Shown in pieces: positions 41,267 through 51,437 of a DNA stretch of 64,000 nucleotides. The notes below the pieces were generated by a model, which worked only from the letters and a program-made list of their open reading frames with translations, was not told the origin of the DNA and made no database searches. Every line of letters begins with the position of its first letter. The first letter of the stretch is position 1. Origin of the DNA: a bacterium (GTDB lineage: Bacteria; Bacillota; Bacilli; Lactobacillales; Streptococcaceae); NCBI GenBank assembly GCA_905221455.1, contig CAJNDF010000003.1, positions 62,001 through 126,000 of the forward strand, given 5' to 3'. The position numbers were made by a program, and so were the translations under genes.

Positions 41267-42310
41267 ATGAAACAAACGATTATTCTTTTATACGGTGGAC
41301 GTAGTGCAGAGCGTGAAGTTTCTGTCCTTTCAGCTGAAAGTGTGATGCGTGCGGTCAACTATGACCGTTTCACAGTCAAGACTTTCTTCATCAGCCAGTC
41401 AGGTGACTTTATTAAAACGCAAGAATTTAGCCATACTCCGGGGCAAGAAGACCGTCTCATGACCAATGAAACTATTGATTGGGATAAGCTGGTTGCACCA
41501 AGTGCCATCTACGAAGAAGGCGCAGTGGTCTTTCCAGTTCTTCATGGTCCAATGGGAGAAGATGGCTCTGTTCAAGGATTCTTGGAAGTTTTGAAAATGC
41601 CTTACGTTGGTTGCAACATCTTGTCATCAAGTCTTGCCATGGATAAAATCACGACCAAGCGTGTTTTAGAATCTGCTGGCATTACCCAAGTTCCTTATGT
41701 GGCTATCGTTGAAGGTGATGATGTGACTGCTAAAATTGCTGAAGTGGAAGAAAAATTGGCTTATCCAGTCTTCACTAAGCCGTCAAACATGGGTTCTAGT
41801 GTTGGTATTTCTAAGTCTGAAAATCAAGAAGAACTCCGTCAAGCTTTGAAACTTGCCTTCCAATATGACAGCCGTGTCTTGGTTGAGCAAGGAGTGAATG
41901 CCCGTGAAATCGAGATTGGTCTACTGGGCAACTACGATGTCAAAAGCACCCTTCCAGGAGAAGTGGTCAAGGATGTTGCCTTTTATGACTACGATGCCAA
42001 GTATATTGACAACAAGATTACTATGGACATCCCAGCCAAGATCAGTGATGATGTGATAGCTGTCATGCGTCAAAATGCAGAAACAGCCTTCCGTGCGATT
42101 GGTGGCCTCGGTCTCTCTCGTTGCGATTTCTTCTATACAGATAAGGGCGAGATTTTCCTAAACGAGCTTAATACCATGCCAGGTTTCACCCAGTGGTCTA
42201 TGTATCCACTACTTTGGGATAATATGGGAATCAGCTACCCAGACCTAATCGAGCGTTTGGTTGACCTTGCCAAGGAAAGTTTTGACAAGCGCGAAGCGCA
42301 TTTGCTATAA
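41267..42310 (+). CDS. ddl: D-alanine--D-alanine ligase
   Basis: ATP-grasp ligase of 347 residues that makes D-Ala-D-Ala for peptidoglycan. Signatures: [17 protein letters not shown] at the N-terminus, [12 protein letters not shown], a central [14 protein letters not shown] loop and [16 protein letters not shown] at the C-terminus. The start at the ATG at 41267 (MKQTIIL) fits family length; the frame back to 41177 covers the promoter region. Linked to pbp2b, with which it can be co-transferred in resistant strains. Confidence 0.96.
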   Translation: MKQTIILLYGGRSAEREVSVLSAESVMRAVNYDRFTVKTFFISQSGDFIKTQEFSHTPGQEDRLMTNETIDWDKLVAPSAIYEEGAVVFPVLHGPMGEDGSVQGFLEVLKMPYVGCNILSSSLAMDKITTKRVLESAGITQVPYVAIVEGDDVTAKIAEVEEKLAYPVFTKPSNMGSSVGISKSENQEELRQALKLAFQYDSRVLVEQGVNAREIEIGLLGNYDVKSTLPGEVVKDVAFYDYDAKYIDNKITMDIPAKISDDVIAVMRQNAETAFRAIGGLGLSRCDFFYTDKGEIFLNELNTMPGFTQWSMYPLLWDNMGISYPDLIERLVDLAKESFDKREAHLL

Positions 42311-42319
42311 AAATGAAAG

Positions 42320-42382
42320 AGAGGGTAGAAGCCAGAACTGTCACTGCCAGGTGATTAGAGTTCTCGAGCTTCGACCCTTTTT
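42320..42382 (+). terminator. terminator-like structure between ddl and murF
   Basis: AGGGT and AGAAGC pair with GCTTCG and ACCCT around an inner AGAACT/AGTTCT pairing, followed by five Ts. As murF starts 13 bases later it is probably partial. Confidence 0.65.
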
Positions 42383-42394
42383 AAAGGAGTAGAA

Positions 42395-43768
42395 ATGAAA
42401 TTAACAATCCATGAAGTGGCTCAAGTTGTCGGAGCTAAAAACGATGTTAGTCTTTTTGCGGATGCTCAGTTAGAAAATGCTGAGTTTGACAGTCGTTTGA
42501 TTGGGGAAGGGGACTTGTTTGTGCCACTTAAAGGTGCGCGTGATGGTCACGACTTTATCGAAACAGCCTTTGAAAATGGTGCAGCAGTAACCTTGTCTGA
42601 GAAAGTGGTCGCAAATCATCCTTATATTTTAGTAGACGATGTTTTGACTGCCTTTCAACAACTAGCTGCCTACTATCTTGAAAAAACGGCTGTTGAGGTC
42701 TTTGCAGTTACGGGTTCAAATGGCAAGACAACCACCAAGGATATGTTGGCGCACTTGCTATCAACAACCTACAAAACCTACAAAACACAAGGAAACTACA
42801 ATAACGAGATTGGCCTTCCTTACACAGTTCTCCACATGCCTGAAGGAACAGAAAAGTTGGTCTTGGAGATGGGGCAGGATCACTTGGGCGATATTCATCT
42901 TTTGTCTGAATTGGCTCATCCAAAGACAGCCATTGTGACCTTGGTTGGAGAGGCTCATTTGGCCTTTTTCAAAGACCGTTCAGAGATTGCAAAAGGAAAA
43001 ATGCAAATTGCAGATGGTATGGCATCGGGTTCTTTGCTTTTGGCACCATCCGACCCGATTGTAGAGGACTACTTGCCAGCTGATAAAAAGGTGGTTCGTT
43101 TTGGGCAAGGAGCAGAGCTGGAAATCACAGACTTGATAGAGCGCAAGGATAGTCTGACCTTTAAGGCTAATTTCTTGGAACAAGCCCTTGATTTGCCAGT
43201 GACTGGTAAGTACAATGCCACCAATGCCATGATTGCGTCTTATATTGCCCTACAAGAAGGAGTTTCAGAGGAGCAGATTCGTCAGGCCTTCCAAAATCTT
43301 GAATTGACGCGTAACCGTACCGAGTGGAAGAAAGCAGCCAATGGTGCAGATATTCTGTCTGACGTATACAATGCCAATCCAACTGCTATGAAGTTGATTT
43401 TGGAGACTTTTTCGGCTATTCCAGCCAACGAAGGAGGCAAGAAAATCGCTGTTCTAGCAGACATGAAGGAACTCGGTGACCAGTCTGTTCAGCTCCATAA
43501 CCAGATGATTTTGAGCCTTTCACCAGATGTGCTGGATACCGTGATTTTCTACGGAGAAGACATTGCAGAATTGGCCCAACTTGCCAGTCAAATGTTCCCA
43601 ATAGGCCACGTTTACTACTTCAAGAAAACAGATGACCAAGACCAATTTGAAGACCTAGTCAAGCAGGTCAAGGAAAGCCTTGGGGCTCATGATCAAATCC
43701 TGCTCAAAGGCTCTAACTCTATGAACCTAGCTAAGCTGGTAGAAAGTTTAGAACATGAAGACAAGTGA
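42395..43768 (+). CDS. murF: UDP-N-acetylmuramoyl-tripeptide--D-alanyl-D-alanine ligase
   Basis: Mur ligase of 457 residues that adds D-Ala-D-Ala to the UDP-MurNAc-tripeptide. It has the P-loop VTGSNGKTTTKDM (about residues 105-117), NNEIGLPYTVL and the C-terminal DVYNANPTAM of the family. It follows ddl, which supplies its dipeptide. It overlaps the next gene by 14 bases. Confidence 0.96.
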   Translation: MKLTIHEVAQVVGAKNDVSLFADAQLENAEFDSRLIGEGDLFVPLKGARDGHDFIETAFENGAAVTLSEKVVANHPYILVDDVLTAFQQLAAYYLEKTAVEVFAVTGSNGKTTTKDMLAHLLSTTYKTYKTQGNYNNEIGLPYTVLHMPEGTEKLVLEMGQDHLGDIHLLSELAHPKTAIVTLVGEAHLAFFKDRSEIAKGKMQIADGMASGSLLLAPSDPIVEDYLPADKKVVRFGQGAELEITDLIERKDSLTFKANFLEQALDLPVTGKYNATNAMIASYIALQEGVSEEQIRQAFQNLELTRNRTEWKKAANGADILSDVYNANPTAMKLILETFSAIPANEGGKKIAVLADMKELGDQSVQLHNQMILSLSPDVLDTVIFYGEDIAELAQLASQMFPIGHVYYFKKTDDQDQFEDLVKQVKESLGAHDQILLKGSNSMNLAKLVESLEHEDK

Positions 43769-44366
43769 TTTTGTCAAGTATTTGCAAAGAATGATTGCTC
43801 TTACAGATACTGGATTAACCTTTACAAAGGATCCGTTTGACCGTGAGCGCTATGAAGACTTGCGAGGTCTTTTATCTGAAATGTTGAATCAAGCATCAGA
43901 CCTTGATGCAGAAGAATTGGCAGAAGTCTTGAAACCAACTTCCGCTTATGCGACTCCGTTAATGGACGTCCGTGCTTGGATTGTTGAGGACGAAAAGATT
44001 TGTCTGGTTAGGGGACAAGGAGAGGATAGTTGGGCTCTGCCAGGTGGCTTTGGTGAAGTCGGCTATTCTCCAACCGAAAATATTCTCAAAGAAATTGAAG
44101 AAGAAACCGGTTTTAAAGCCAAAGTTGAAAGACTACTAGCTGTTTTTGATACCAATCGTTTCCAACTACAGAGCAAGCAATATGCAAAGTTTGTTTTTGA
44201 ATGTAAGCTTCTTGATGGACAATTCCAAGAAAATCAAGAAATCGCTGACTTTCAATTTTTTGCCATTGACCAACTGCCAGCCTTATCTGAAAAACGCATT
44301 ACCAAGGAGCAAATAGAGATTCTTTGGCAGGTTTATCAAGGCCAGAGGGAGCAATATCTTGACTAA
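43755..44366 (+). CDS. Nudix hydrolase
   Basis: A 203-residue protein with an N-terminal helical domain (1-60, like the N-terminal domain of nucleoside-diphosphate-X Nudix hydrolases) and a Nudix domain. The Nudix box (from about residue 95) reads GGFGEVGYSPTEN then LKEIEEETG: the metal-binding E(x)EE core is kept, but the first conserved Glu is Y and the Arg is K. ADP-ribose or a related nucleoside diphosphate sugar is a probable substrate. Its ATG overlaps murF, so it is co-transcribed. Confidence 0.85.
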   Translation: MKTSDFVKYLQRMIALTDTGLTFTKDPFDRERYEDLRGLLSEMLNQASDLDAEELAEVLKPTSAYATPLMDVRAWIVEDEKICLVRGQGEDSWALPGGFGEVGYSPTENILKEIEEETGFKAKVERLLAVFDTNRFQLQSKQYAKFVFECKLLDGQFQENQEIADFQFFAIDQLPALSEKRITKEQIEILWQVYQGQREQYLD

Positions 44367-44403
44367 GAAGATGATTATCGTATTTCTAAATCCATTTTTG
44401 ACA

Positions 44404-44418
44404 AATAGCATGGTATAA
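44404..44418 (+). promoter_or_regulatory. promoter of the YwaF-like gene, extended -10
   Basis: TATAAT with TGG before it, close to 44413; a TTGACA lies too near (10 bases) to be its -35. Confidence 0.4.
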
Positions 44419-44456
44419 TAAAATGCAGGAAAATTTTGAATCATGAGGAAGACTAG

Positions 44457-45161
44457 ATGAATTTATGGGATATTTTCTTTACGACCCAAGCAACAGAACC
44501 ACCTAAATTTGACCTTTTTTGGTATGTCAGTATATTTACACTCTTGGCTTTGACCTTTTATACAGCCTATCGTTATCGTGAAAAGAAGGGCTATCAACGA
44601 TTTTTCCAAATCTTACAGGCAGTTCAGTTAATCCTTCTCTATGGTTGGTACTGGTGCAATCACATGCCACTGTCAGAAAGCTTACCCTTTTACCATTGTC
44701 GTATGGCCATGTTTGTGGTACTTTTGCTTCCTGGGCAGTCCAAATATCGGCAGTATTTTGCATTGTTAGGAACATTTGGGACATTAGCAGCCTTTGTTTA
44801 TCCAGTGCCCGATGCCTATCCTTTCCCACACATTGCCATTTTATCCTTTATCTTTGGGCATTTAGCACTCTTGGGGAACTCTCTAGTTTATCTCTTGAGA
44901 CAGTACGATGCAAGAATGCTAGATGTGAAAAGAATTTTTATCATGACTTTTGCCCTAAATGCCTTGATTTTTGTAGTTAATTTGGTAACAGGTGGTGATT
45001 ACGGATTCTTGACAAAACCGCCATTGGTTGGGGATCATGGCTTAGTGGCTAATTATTTAATCGTTTCTCTGGCCTTATCAGCAGCGATTACTTTGACAAA
45101 GAAAATCTTGGAACTATTTTTAGAACAAGAAGCAGAAAAAATGATTGCAAAGAAAGCTTAG
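44457..45161 (+). CDS. YwaF-like integral membrane protein (TP0381 family)
   Basis: A 234-residue membrane protein with six or seven hydrophobic segments and the family features LPFYHCRMAMF and YPFPHIAILSFIFGHLALL. Similar to Bacillus YwaF and the TIGR02206 group, whose function is unknown. It has its own extended -10 promoter and stands between the murF-Nudix unit and the ftsAZ cluster. Confidence 0.85.
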   Translation: MNLWDIFFTTQATEPPKFDLFWYVSIFTLLALTFYTAYRYREKKGYQRFFQILQAVQLILLYGWYWCNHMPLSESLPFYHCRMAMFVVLLLPGQSKYRQYFALLGTFGTLAAFVYPVPDAYPFPHIAILSFIFGHLALLGNSLVYLLRQYDARMLDVKRIFIMTFALNALIFVVNLVTGGDYGFLTKPPLVGDHGLVANYLIVSLALSAAITLTKKILELFLEQEAEKMIAKKA

Positions 45162-45289
45162 AAATGAGCTTTCTTTTTTGGCAATAGACAGATTGTCGTT
45201 GGCTACATAGAACAGAAAAATTCTTGTAAAGGAAAAGTGAAAAAATGGCTAGTAAATTTAGGAAAAACTAAGCACGATTGGATTTTTTG

Positions 45290-45298
45290 TGTTATAAT
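45290..45298 (+). promoter_or_regulatory. ftsA promoter, extended -10
   Basis: TGT followed by TATAAT (45293-45298), about 78 bases before the ftsA start; no good -35. Confidence 0.5.
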
Positions 45299-45375
45299 AT
45301 TCTGTGAATAGCTATGCCCTATTTTAGCTATATTGAATAGAAGTTTGAAACTTGGAAGAGAGAGGATGCGATGTA

Positions 45376-46749
45376 ATGGCTAGAGAAGGCTTTTTTACAG
45401 GTCTAGATATTGGAACAAGCTCTGTCAAGGTGCTTGTAGCCGAGCAGAGAAATGGTGAATTAAATGTAATTGGCGTGAGTAATGCCAAAAGTAAAGGTGT
45501 AAAGGATGGAATTATTGTTGATATTGATGCAGCAGCAACTGCTATCAAATCAGCCATTTCCCAAGCAGAAGAAAAGGCAGGCATTTCGATTAAATCAGTG
45601 AATGTCGGCTTACCTGGTAATCTTTTGCAGGTAGAACCAACTCAAGGGATGATTCCAGTAACATCTGATACAAAGGAAATTACGGATCAAGATGTTGAAA
45701 ATGTTGTCAAATCAGCTTTGACAAAGAGTATGACACCTGACCGTGAAGTCATTACCTTTGTTCCTGAAGAATTTATTGTGGATGGTTTCCAAGGGATTCG
45801 TGACCCACGGGGCATGATGGGGGTTCGCCTTGAAATGCGTGGCTTGCTTTATACAGGACCTCGTACTATCTTGCATAATTTGCGTAAGACAGTTGAACGT
45901 GCAGGTGTTCAGGTTGAAAATGTTATCATTTCGCCACTAGCAATGGTTCAATCAGTTTTGAACGAAGGTGAACGTGAATTTGGTGCTACAGTGATTGATA
46001 TGGGGGCAGGGCAAACGACTGTCGCTACAATCCGTAACCAAGAACTCCAGTTTACCAATATTCTCCAAGAAGGCGGAGATTATGTAACTAAGGATATCTC
46101 TAAAGTCTTGAAAACTTCTCAGAAGTTGGCTGAAGGTTTGAAATTAAACTATGGAGAGGCTTATCCTCCTCTTGCAAGTAAAGAAACCTTCCAAGTAGAG
46201 GTTATTGGGGAAGTAGAACCTGTTGAAGTGACAGAAGATTACTTGTCAGAGATTATTTCCGCACGAATCAAGCATATCTTTGAACAAATCAAACAAGATC
46301 TAGAAAGAAGACACTTATTGGATCTTCCTGGTGGAATTGTTTTGATCGGTGGGAATGCTATTTTACCAGGTATGGTAGAATTGGCTCAAGAAGTCTTTGG
46401 TGTCCGTGTGAAACTCTATGTTCCAAACCAAGTTGGTATTCGCAATCCAGCCTTTGCGCATGTGATCAGTCTATCAGAATTCGCTGGACAATTGACAGAA
46501 GTTAATCTTTTGGCTCAAAGAGCAGTCAAGGGTGAGGTTGCTCTGACTCATCAACCAATTAGTTTTGGAGGAATGATTCAGAAAACAGCTCAGTTTGTAC
46601 AATCAACGCCTGTTCAACCAGCCCCTGCTCCAGAAGTAGAGCCTGTGGCGCCTGCAGAACCAATGGCGGATTTCCAACAAGCTTCACAAAATAAACCGAA
46701 ATTAGCAGATCGTTTCCGTGGCTTGATCGGAAGCATGTTTGACGAATAA
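45376..46749 (+). CDS. ftsA: cell division protein FtsA
   Basis: Actin-like ATPase of 457 residues that tethers FtsZ to the membrane. It has GLDIGTSSVKVLV at the N-terminus, VIDMGAGQTT (phosphate 2) and GGIVLIGGNAILPG, and a C-terminal amphipathic membrane helix ADRFRGLIGSMFDE after a proline-rich linker. The ATG at 45376 gives the normal length; an in-frame ATG at 45352 has no better site. It is followed by ftsZ after 16 bases. Confidence 0.97.
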   Translation: MAREGFFTGLDIGTSSVKVLVAEQRNGELNVIGVSNAKSKGVKDGIIVDIDAAATAIKSAISQAEEKAGISIKSVNVGLPGNLLQVEPTQGMIPVTSDTKEITDQDVENVVKSALTKSMTPDREVITFVPEEFIVDGFQGIRDPRGMMGVRLEMRGLLYTGPRTILHNLRKTVERAGVQVENVIISPLAMVQSVLNEGEREFGATVIDMGAGQTTVATIRNQELQFTNILQEGGDYVTKDISKVLKTSQKLAEGLKLNYGEAYPPLASKETFQVEVIGEVEPVEVTEDYLSEIISARIKHIFEQIKQDLERRHLLDLPGGIVLIGGNAILPGMVELAQEVFGVRVKLYVPNQVGIRNPAFAHVISLSEFAGQLTEVNLLAQRAVKGEVALTHQPISFGGMIQKTAQFVQSTPVQPAPAPEVEPVAPAEPMADFQQASQNKPKLADRFRGLIGSMFDE

Positions 46750-46762
46750 AGAGGAAAAATAA

Positions 46763-48025
<1,263 letters not shown>

Positions 48026-48029
48026 GTAA

Positions 48030-48701
48030 ATGAATGTAAAAGAAAATACAGAACTTGTTTTTCGAGAAGTCGCAGAGGCGAGTCTGAATGCTCATCGAGA
48101 GAGTGGTTCAGTCTCTGTCATTGCAGTTACCAAGTATGTAGATGTACCGACAGCGGAAGCCTTGCTTCCGCTAGGTGTTCATCATATCGGTGAAAATCGT
48201 GTCGATAAGTTTCTAGAGAAATATGAAGCTTTAAAAGATCGAGATGTGACTTGGCATTTGATTGGTACCTTGCAAAGACGTAAGGTAAAAGATGTCATTC
48301 AATACGTTGATTATTTCCATGCCTTGGATTCAGTTAAGCTAGCAGAGGAAATTCAAAAAAGAAGTGACCGAGTCATCAAGTGTTTCATTCAGGTAAATAT
48401 TTCTAAAGAAGAAAGCAAACACGGTTTTTCGAGAGAGGAACTGCTGGAAATCTTGCCAGAGTTAGCCAGACTAGATAAGATTGAATATGTTGGTTTGATG
48501 ACGATGGCACCTTTTGAGGCTAGCAGTGAGCAGTTGAAAGAAATTTTCAAGGCGACCCAAGATTTACAAAGAGAAATTCAAGAAAAACAAATTCCAAATA
48601 TGCCTATGACCGAGTTAAGTATGGGAATGAGTCGTGATTATAAAGAAGCGATTCAATTCGGTTCCACCTTTGTTCGTATAGGTACAGCATTTTTTAAGTA
48701 G
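48030..48701 (+). CDS. ylmE: YggS/YlmE pyridoxal phosphate homeostasis protein
   Basis: PLP-binding protein of 223 residues with the fold-type III barrel; the PLP lysine is in AVTKYVD and the phosphate site in SMGMSRDYKEAI. The family keeps PLP and amino-acid pools in balance. It starts four bases after ftsZ. It is conserved in the ylm cluster of Gram-positive bacteria. Confidence 0.94.
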   Translation: MNVKENTELVFREVAEASLNAHRESGSVSVIAVTKYVDVPTAEALLPLGVHHIGENRVDKFLEKYEALKDRDVTWHLIGTLQRRKVKDVIQYVDYFHALDSVKLAEEIQKRSDRVIKCFIQVNISKEESKHGFSREELLEILPELARLDKIEYVGLMTMAPFEASSEQLKEIFKATQDLQREIQEKQIPNMPMTELSMGMSRDYKEAIQFGSTFVRIGTAFFK

Positions 48702-49249
<548 letters not shown>

Positions 49250-49250
<1 letters not shown>

Positions 49251-49513
49251 TGATTTTTTTAATTCGTATGATTTATAATGCAGTGGATATTTACTCCCTG
49301 ATTTTGGTAGCCTTTGCTGTCATGTCTTGGTTTCCAGGTGCCTATGAATCAAGTTTGGGTCGTTGGATTGTAGCATTGGTAAAACCAGTGCTTGCTCCCT
49401 TGCAACGCCTTCCTTTACAGATAGCGGGTCTTGATTTATCTGTTTGGGTTGCGATTGTTTTGATTCGATTTTTAGGAGAAAACCTAGTTCGTTTTCTGGC
49501 GATGATAGGATGA
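49250..49513 (+). CDS. ylmG: YggT/YlmG family membrane protein
   Basis: An 87-residue protein with two membrane helices and the YggT motif SWFPGAYESSLGRWIVALVKPVLAPLQRL shortened to family form. Members affect nucleoid or membrane organisation near the division site. Start and stop overlap both neighbours (ATGA at 49510). Confidence 0.92.
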
Positions 49514-50295
49514 ATAAAGGGATTTACCAGCATTTCTCCATAGAAGATCGTCCGTTTCTTGATAAGGGAATGGAATGGATAAAGAAGGTAGAAGATAGCT
49601 ATGCTCCTTTTTTAACTCCTTTTATCAATCCTCATCAGGAGAAGCTATTAAAAATTTTAGCCAAAACCTATGGCCTTGCTTGTAGCAGTAGTGGGGAATT
49701 CGTCTCGAGTGAGTATGTTCGAGTTTTATTACACCCAGATTATTTCCAACCAGAGTTTTCAGATTTTGAAATATCTCTCCAGGAAATTGTGTATTCCAAT
49801 AAATTTGAACACTTAACGCATGCTAAGATTTTAGGGACAGTCATCAATCAATTAGGGATTGAACGGAAACTTTTTGGAGATATCCTAGTAGATGAAGAAC
49901 GGGCGCAGATTATGATTAATCAGCAGTTTCTTCTTCTCTTTCAAGATGAATTAAAGAAAATTGGCCGTATACCCGTTTCGCTGGAGGAATGTCCTTTCAC
50001 CGAGAAAATAGATAAGCTAGAACAGTATCGAGAGCTGGATTTATGTGTGTCTAGTTTTAGATTAGATGTTCTTTTATCAAATGTTTTGAAACTATCTAGG
50101 AATCAAGCAAACCAATTGATTGAAAAGAAACTTGTCCAAGTGAATTACCATGTGGTAGACAAATCAGATTATACTGTTCAAGTCGGAGACTTGATTAGTG
50201 TGAGAAAATTTGGGCGCTTGAGATTGCTTCAAGATAAGGGACAAACAAAAAAAGAGAAGAAAAAAATAACCGTCCAGTTATTATTAAGTAAGTGA
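49510..50295 (+). CDS. ylmH: S4-domain RNA-binding protein YlmH
   Basis: A 261-residue protein with an N-terminal domain and a C-terminal S4 RNA-binding domain (about 180-240; RLDVLLSNVLKLSRNQANQLIEKKLVQVN). In Gram-positives YlmH has been linked to division and, more recently, to rescue of stalled ribosomal complexes. The ATG at 49510 overlaps the ylmG stop. Confidence 0.92.
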   Translation: MNKGIYQHFSIEDRPFLDKGMEWIKKVEDSYAPFLTPFINPHQEKLLKILAKTYGLACSSSGEFVSSEYVRVLLHPDYFQPEFSDFEISLQEIVYSNKFEHLTHAKILGTVINQLGIERKLFGDILVDEERAQIMINQQFLLLFQDELKKIGRIPVSLEECPFTEKIDKLEQYRELDLCVSSFRLDVLLSNVLKLSRNQANQLIEKKLVQVNYHVVDKSDYTVQVGDLISVRKFGRLRLLQDKGQTKKEKKKITVQLLLSK

Positions 50296-50303
50296 GGAAT
50301 AGA

Positions 50304-51185
50304 ATGCCAATTACATCATTAGAAATAAAGGACAAGACCTTTGGAACTCGATTCAGAGGTTTTGATCCAGAAGAAGTCGATGAATTTTTAGATATTGTAG
50401 TTCGTGATTACGAAGATTTGGTCCGCTCAAATCATGACAAGGAATTACATATTAAGAGCTTGGAAGAACGTTTGTCTTACTTTGATGAGATGAAAGATTC
50501 ATTGAGCCAGTCTGTATTGATTGCCCAAGATACAGCTGAGCGAGTGAAACAAGCGGCACATGAACGTTCAAACAATATCATTCACCAAGCAGAGCAAGAT
50601 GCGCAACGCTTGTTGGAAGAAGCTAAATATAAGGCAAACGAGATTCTTCGTCAAGCAACAGACAATGCTAAGAAAGTTGCTGTTGAAACAGAAGAATTGA
50701 AGAACAAGAGCCGTGTATTCCACCAACGTCTCAAATCTACAATTGAGAGTCAGTTGGCTATTGTTGAATCTTCAGATTGGGAAGATATTCTTCGTCCAAC
50801 AGCTACTTATCTTCAAACCAGTGATGAAGCCTTTAAAGAAGTGGTTAGCGAAGTACTTGGAGAACCGATTCCAGCTCCAATTGAGGAAGAACCAATTGAT
50901 ATGACACGTCAATTCTCTCAAGCAGAAATGGCAGAGTTACAAGCTCGTATTGAGGCAGCCAATAAAGAATTGGCTGAATTTGAAGCTCAGGCTAAACAGG
51001 AAGTGGAAGATCCAACTCCTGTAGTGAGTCCTCAAATTGAAGAAGAGCCTGCTCATCCAGTTGGTCCAATGTATGAAGAACCAGAAGTAGCTCCAGTGCA
51101 TCCGACAGGTCCAACACCAGCTACAGAAACTATTGATTCAGCACCAGGATTTGAAGCACCGCAAGAATCCGTTACAATTTTATAA
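50304..51185 (+). CDS. divIVA: cell division initiation protein DivIVA
   Basis: DivIVA of 293 residues: N-terminal membrane-curvature binding domain (TSLEIKDKTFGTRFRGFDPEEVDEFL), long coiled coil (about 30-240) and an acidic, proline-rich tail with PVVSPQIEEEPAHPVGPMYEEP. It marks poles and septa and helps separate daughter cells. The ATG at 50304 gives the conserved start; the frame from 50292 only adds MRNR. Last gene of the division cluster. Confidence 0.95.
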   Translation: MPITSLEIKDKTFGTRFRGFDPEEVDEFLDIVVRDYEDLVRSNHDKELHIKSLEERLSYFDEMKDSLSQSVLIAQDTAERVKQAAHERSNNIIHQAEQDAQRLLEEAKYKANEILRQATDNAKKVAVETEELKNKSRVFHQRLKSTIESQLAIVESSDWEDILRPTATYLQTSDEAFKEVVSEVLGEPIPAPIEEEPIDMTRQFSQAEMAELQARIEAANKELAEFEAQAKQEVEDPTPVVSPQIEEEPAHPVGPMYEEPEVAPVHPTGPTPATETIDSAPGFEAPQESVTIL

Positions 51186-51189
51186 GAAA

Positions 51190-51410
51190 TGATCTGAGAA
51201 CAATATCTTACCTTTATATTTCCAGCGAGCAGGAGATGGTGTGAGTCCTGCATTCCCTAATGATAAGATTATCCTCTCAAAAACTCAAGTCTGAATGGAG
51301 TAAGATTTGACGTTCCCCACGTTACGGGATAAGAGGGAGAAAGATTAGATCTTTTTCCGAATAAAGGTGGTACCACGATTTTCGTCCTTTTTGGAAGTCG
51401 TGGTTTTTAA
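51190..51410 (+). promoter_or_regulatory. T-box riboswitch (isoleucine) upstream of ileS
   Basis: About 220 bases of leader end with the T-box motif AGGTGGTACCACG (51365-51377), which overlaps a terminator stem CCACGA/TCGTGG (51373-51378 with 51398-51403) plus five Ts. The stem I region has the typical GAGCAGGAGATGGTGTGAGTCC distal part split over 51228-51250, and ATT ATC codons at the specifier side near 51268-51273. Uncharged tRNA-Ile would favour the antiterminator and turn on ileS. Confidence 0.92.
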
Positions 51411-51437
51411 TTTGTTATTATTTATAAAGGAGATACC

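Noticed and set aside
44398..44418. TTGACA plus TATAAT as a full promoter before the YwaF-like gene
   Set aside because: Spacing is only about ten bases; only the extended -10 is kept.
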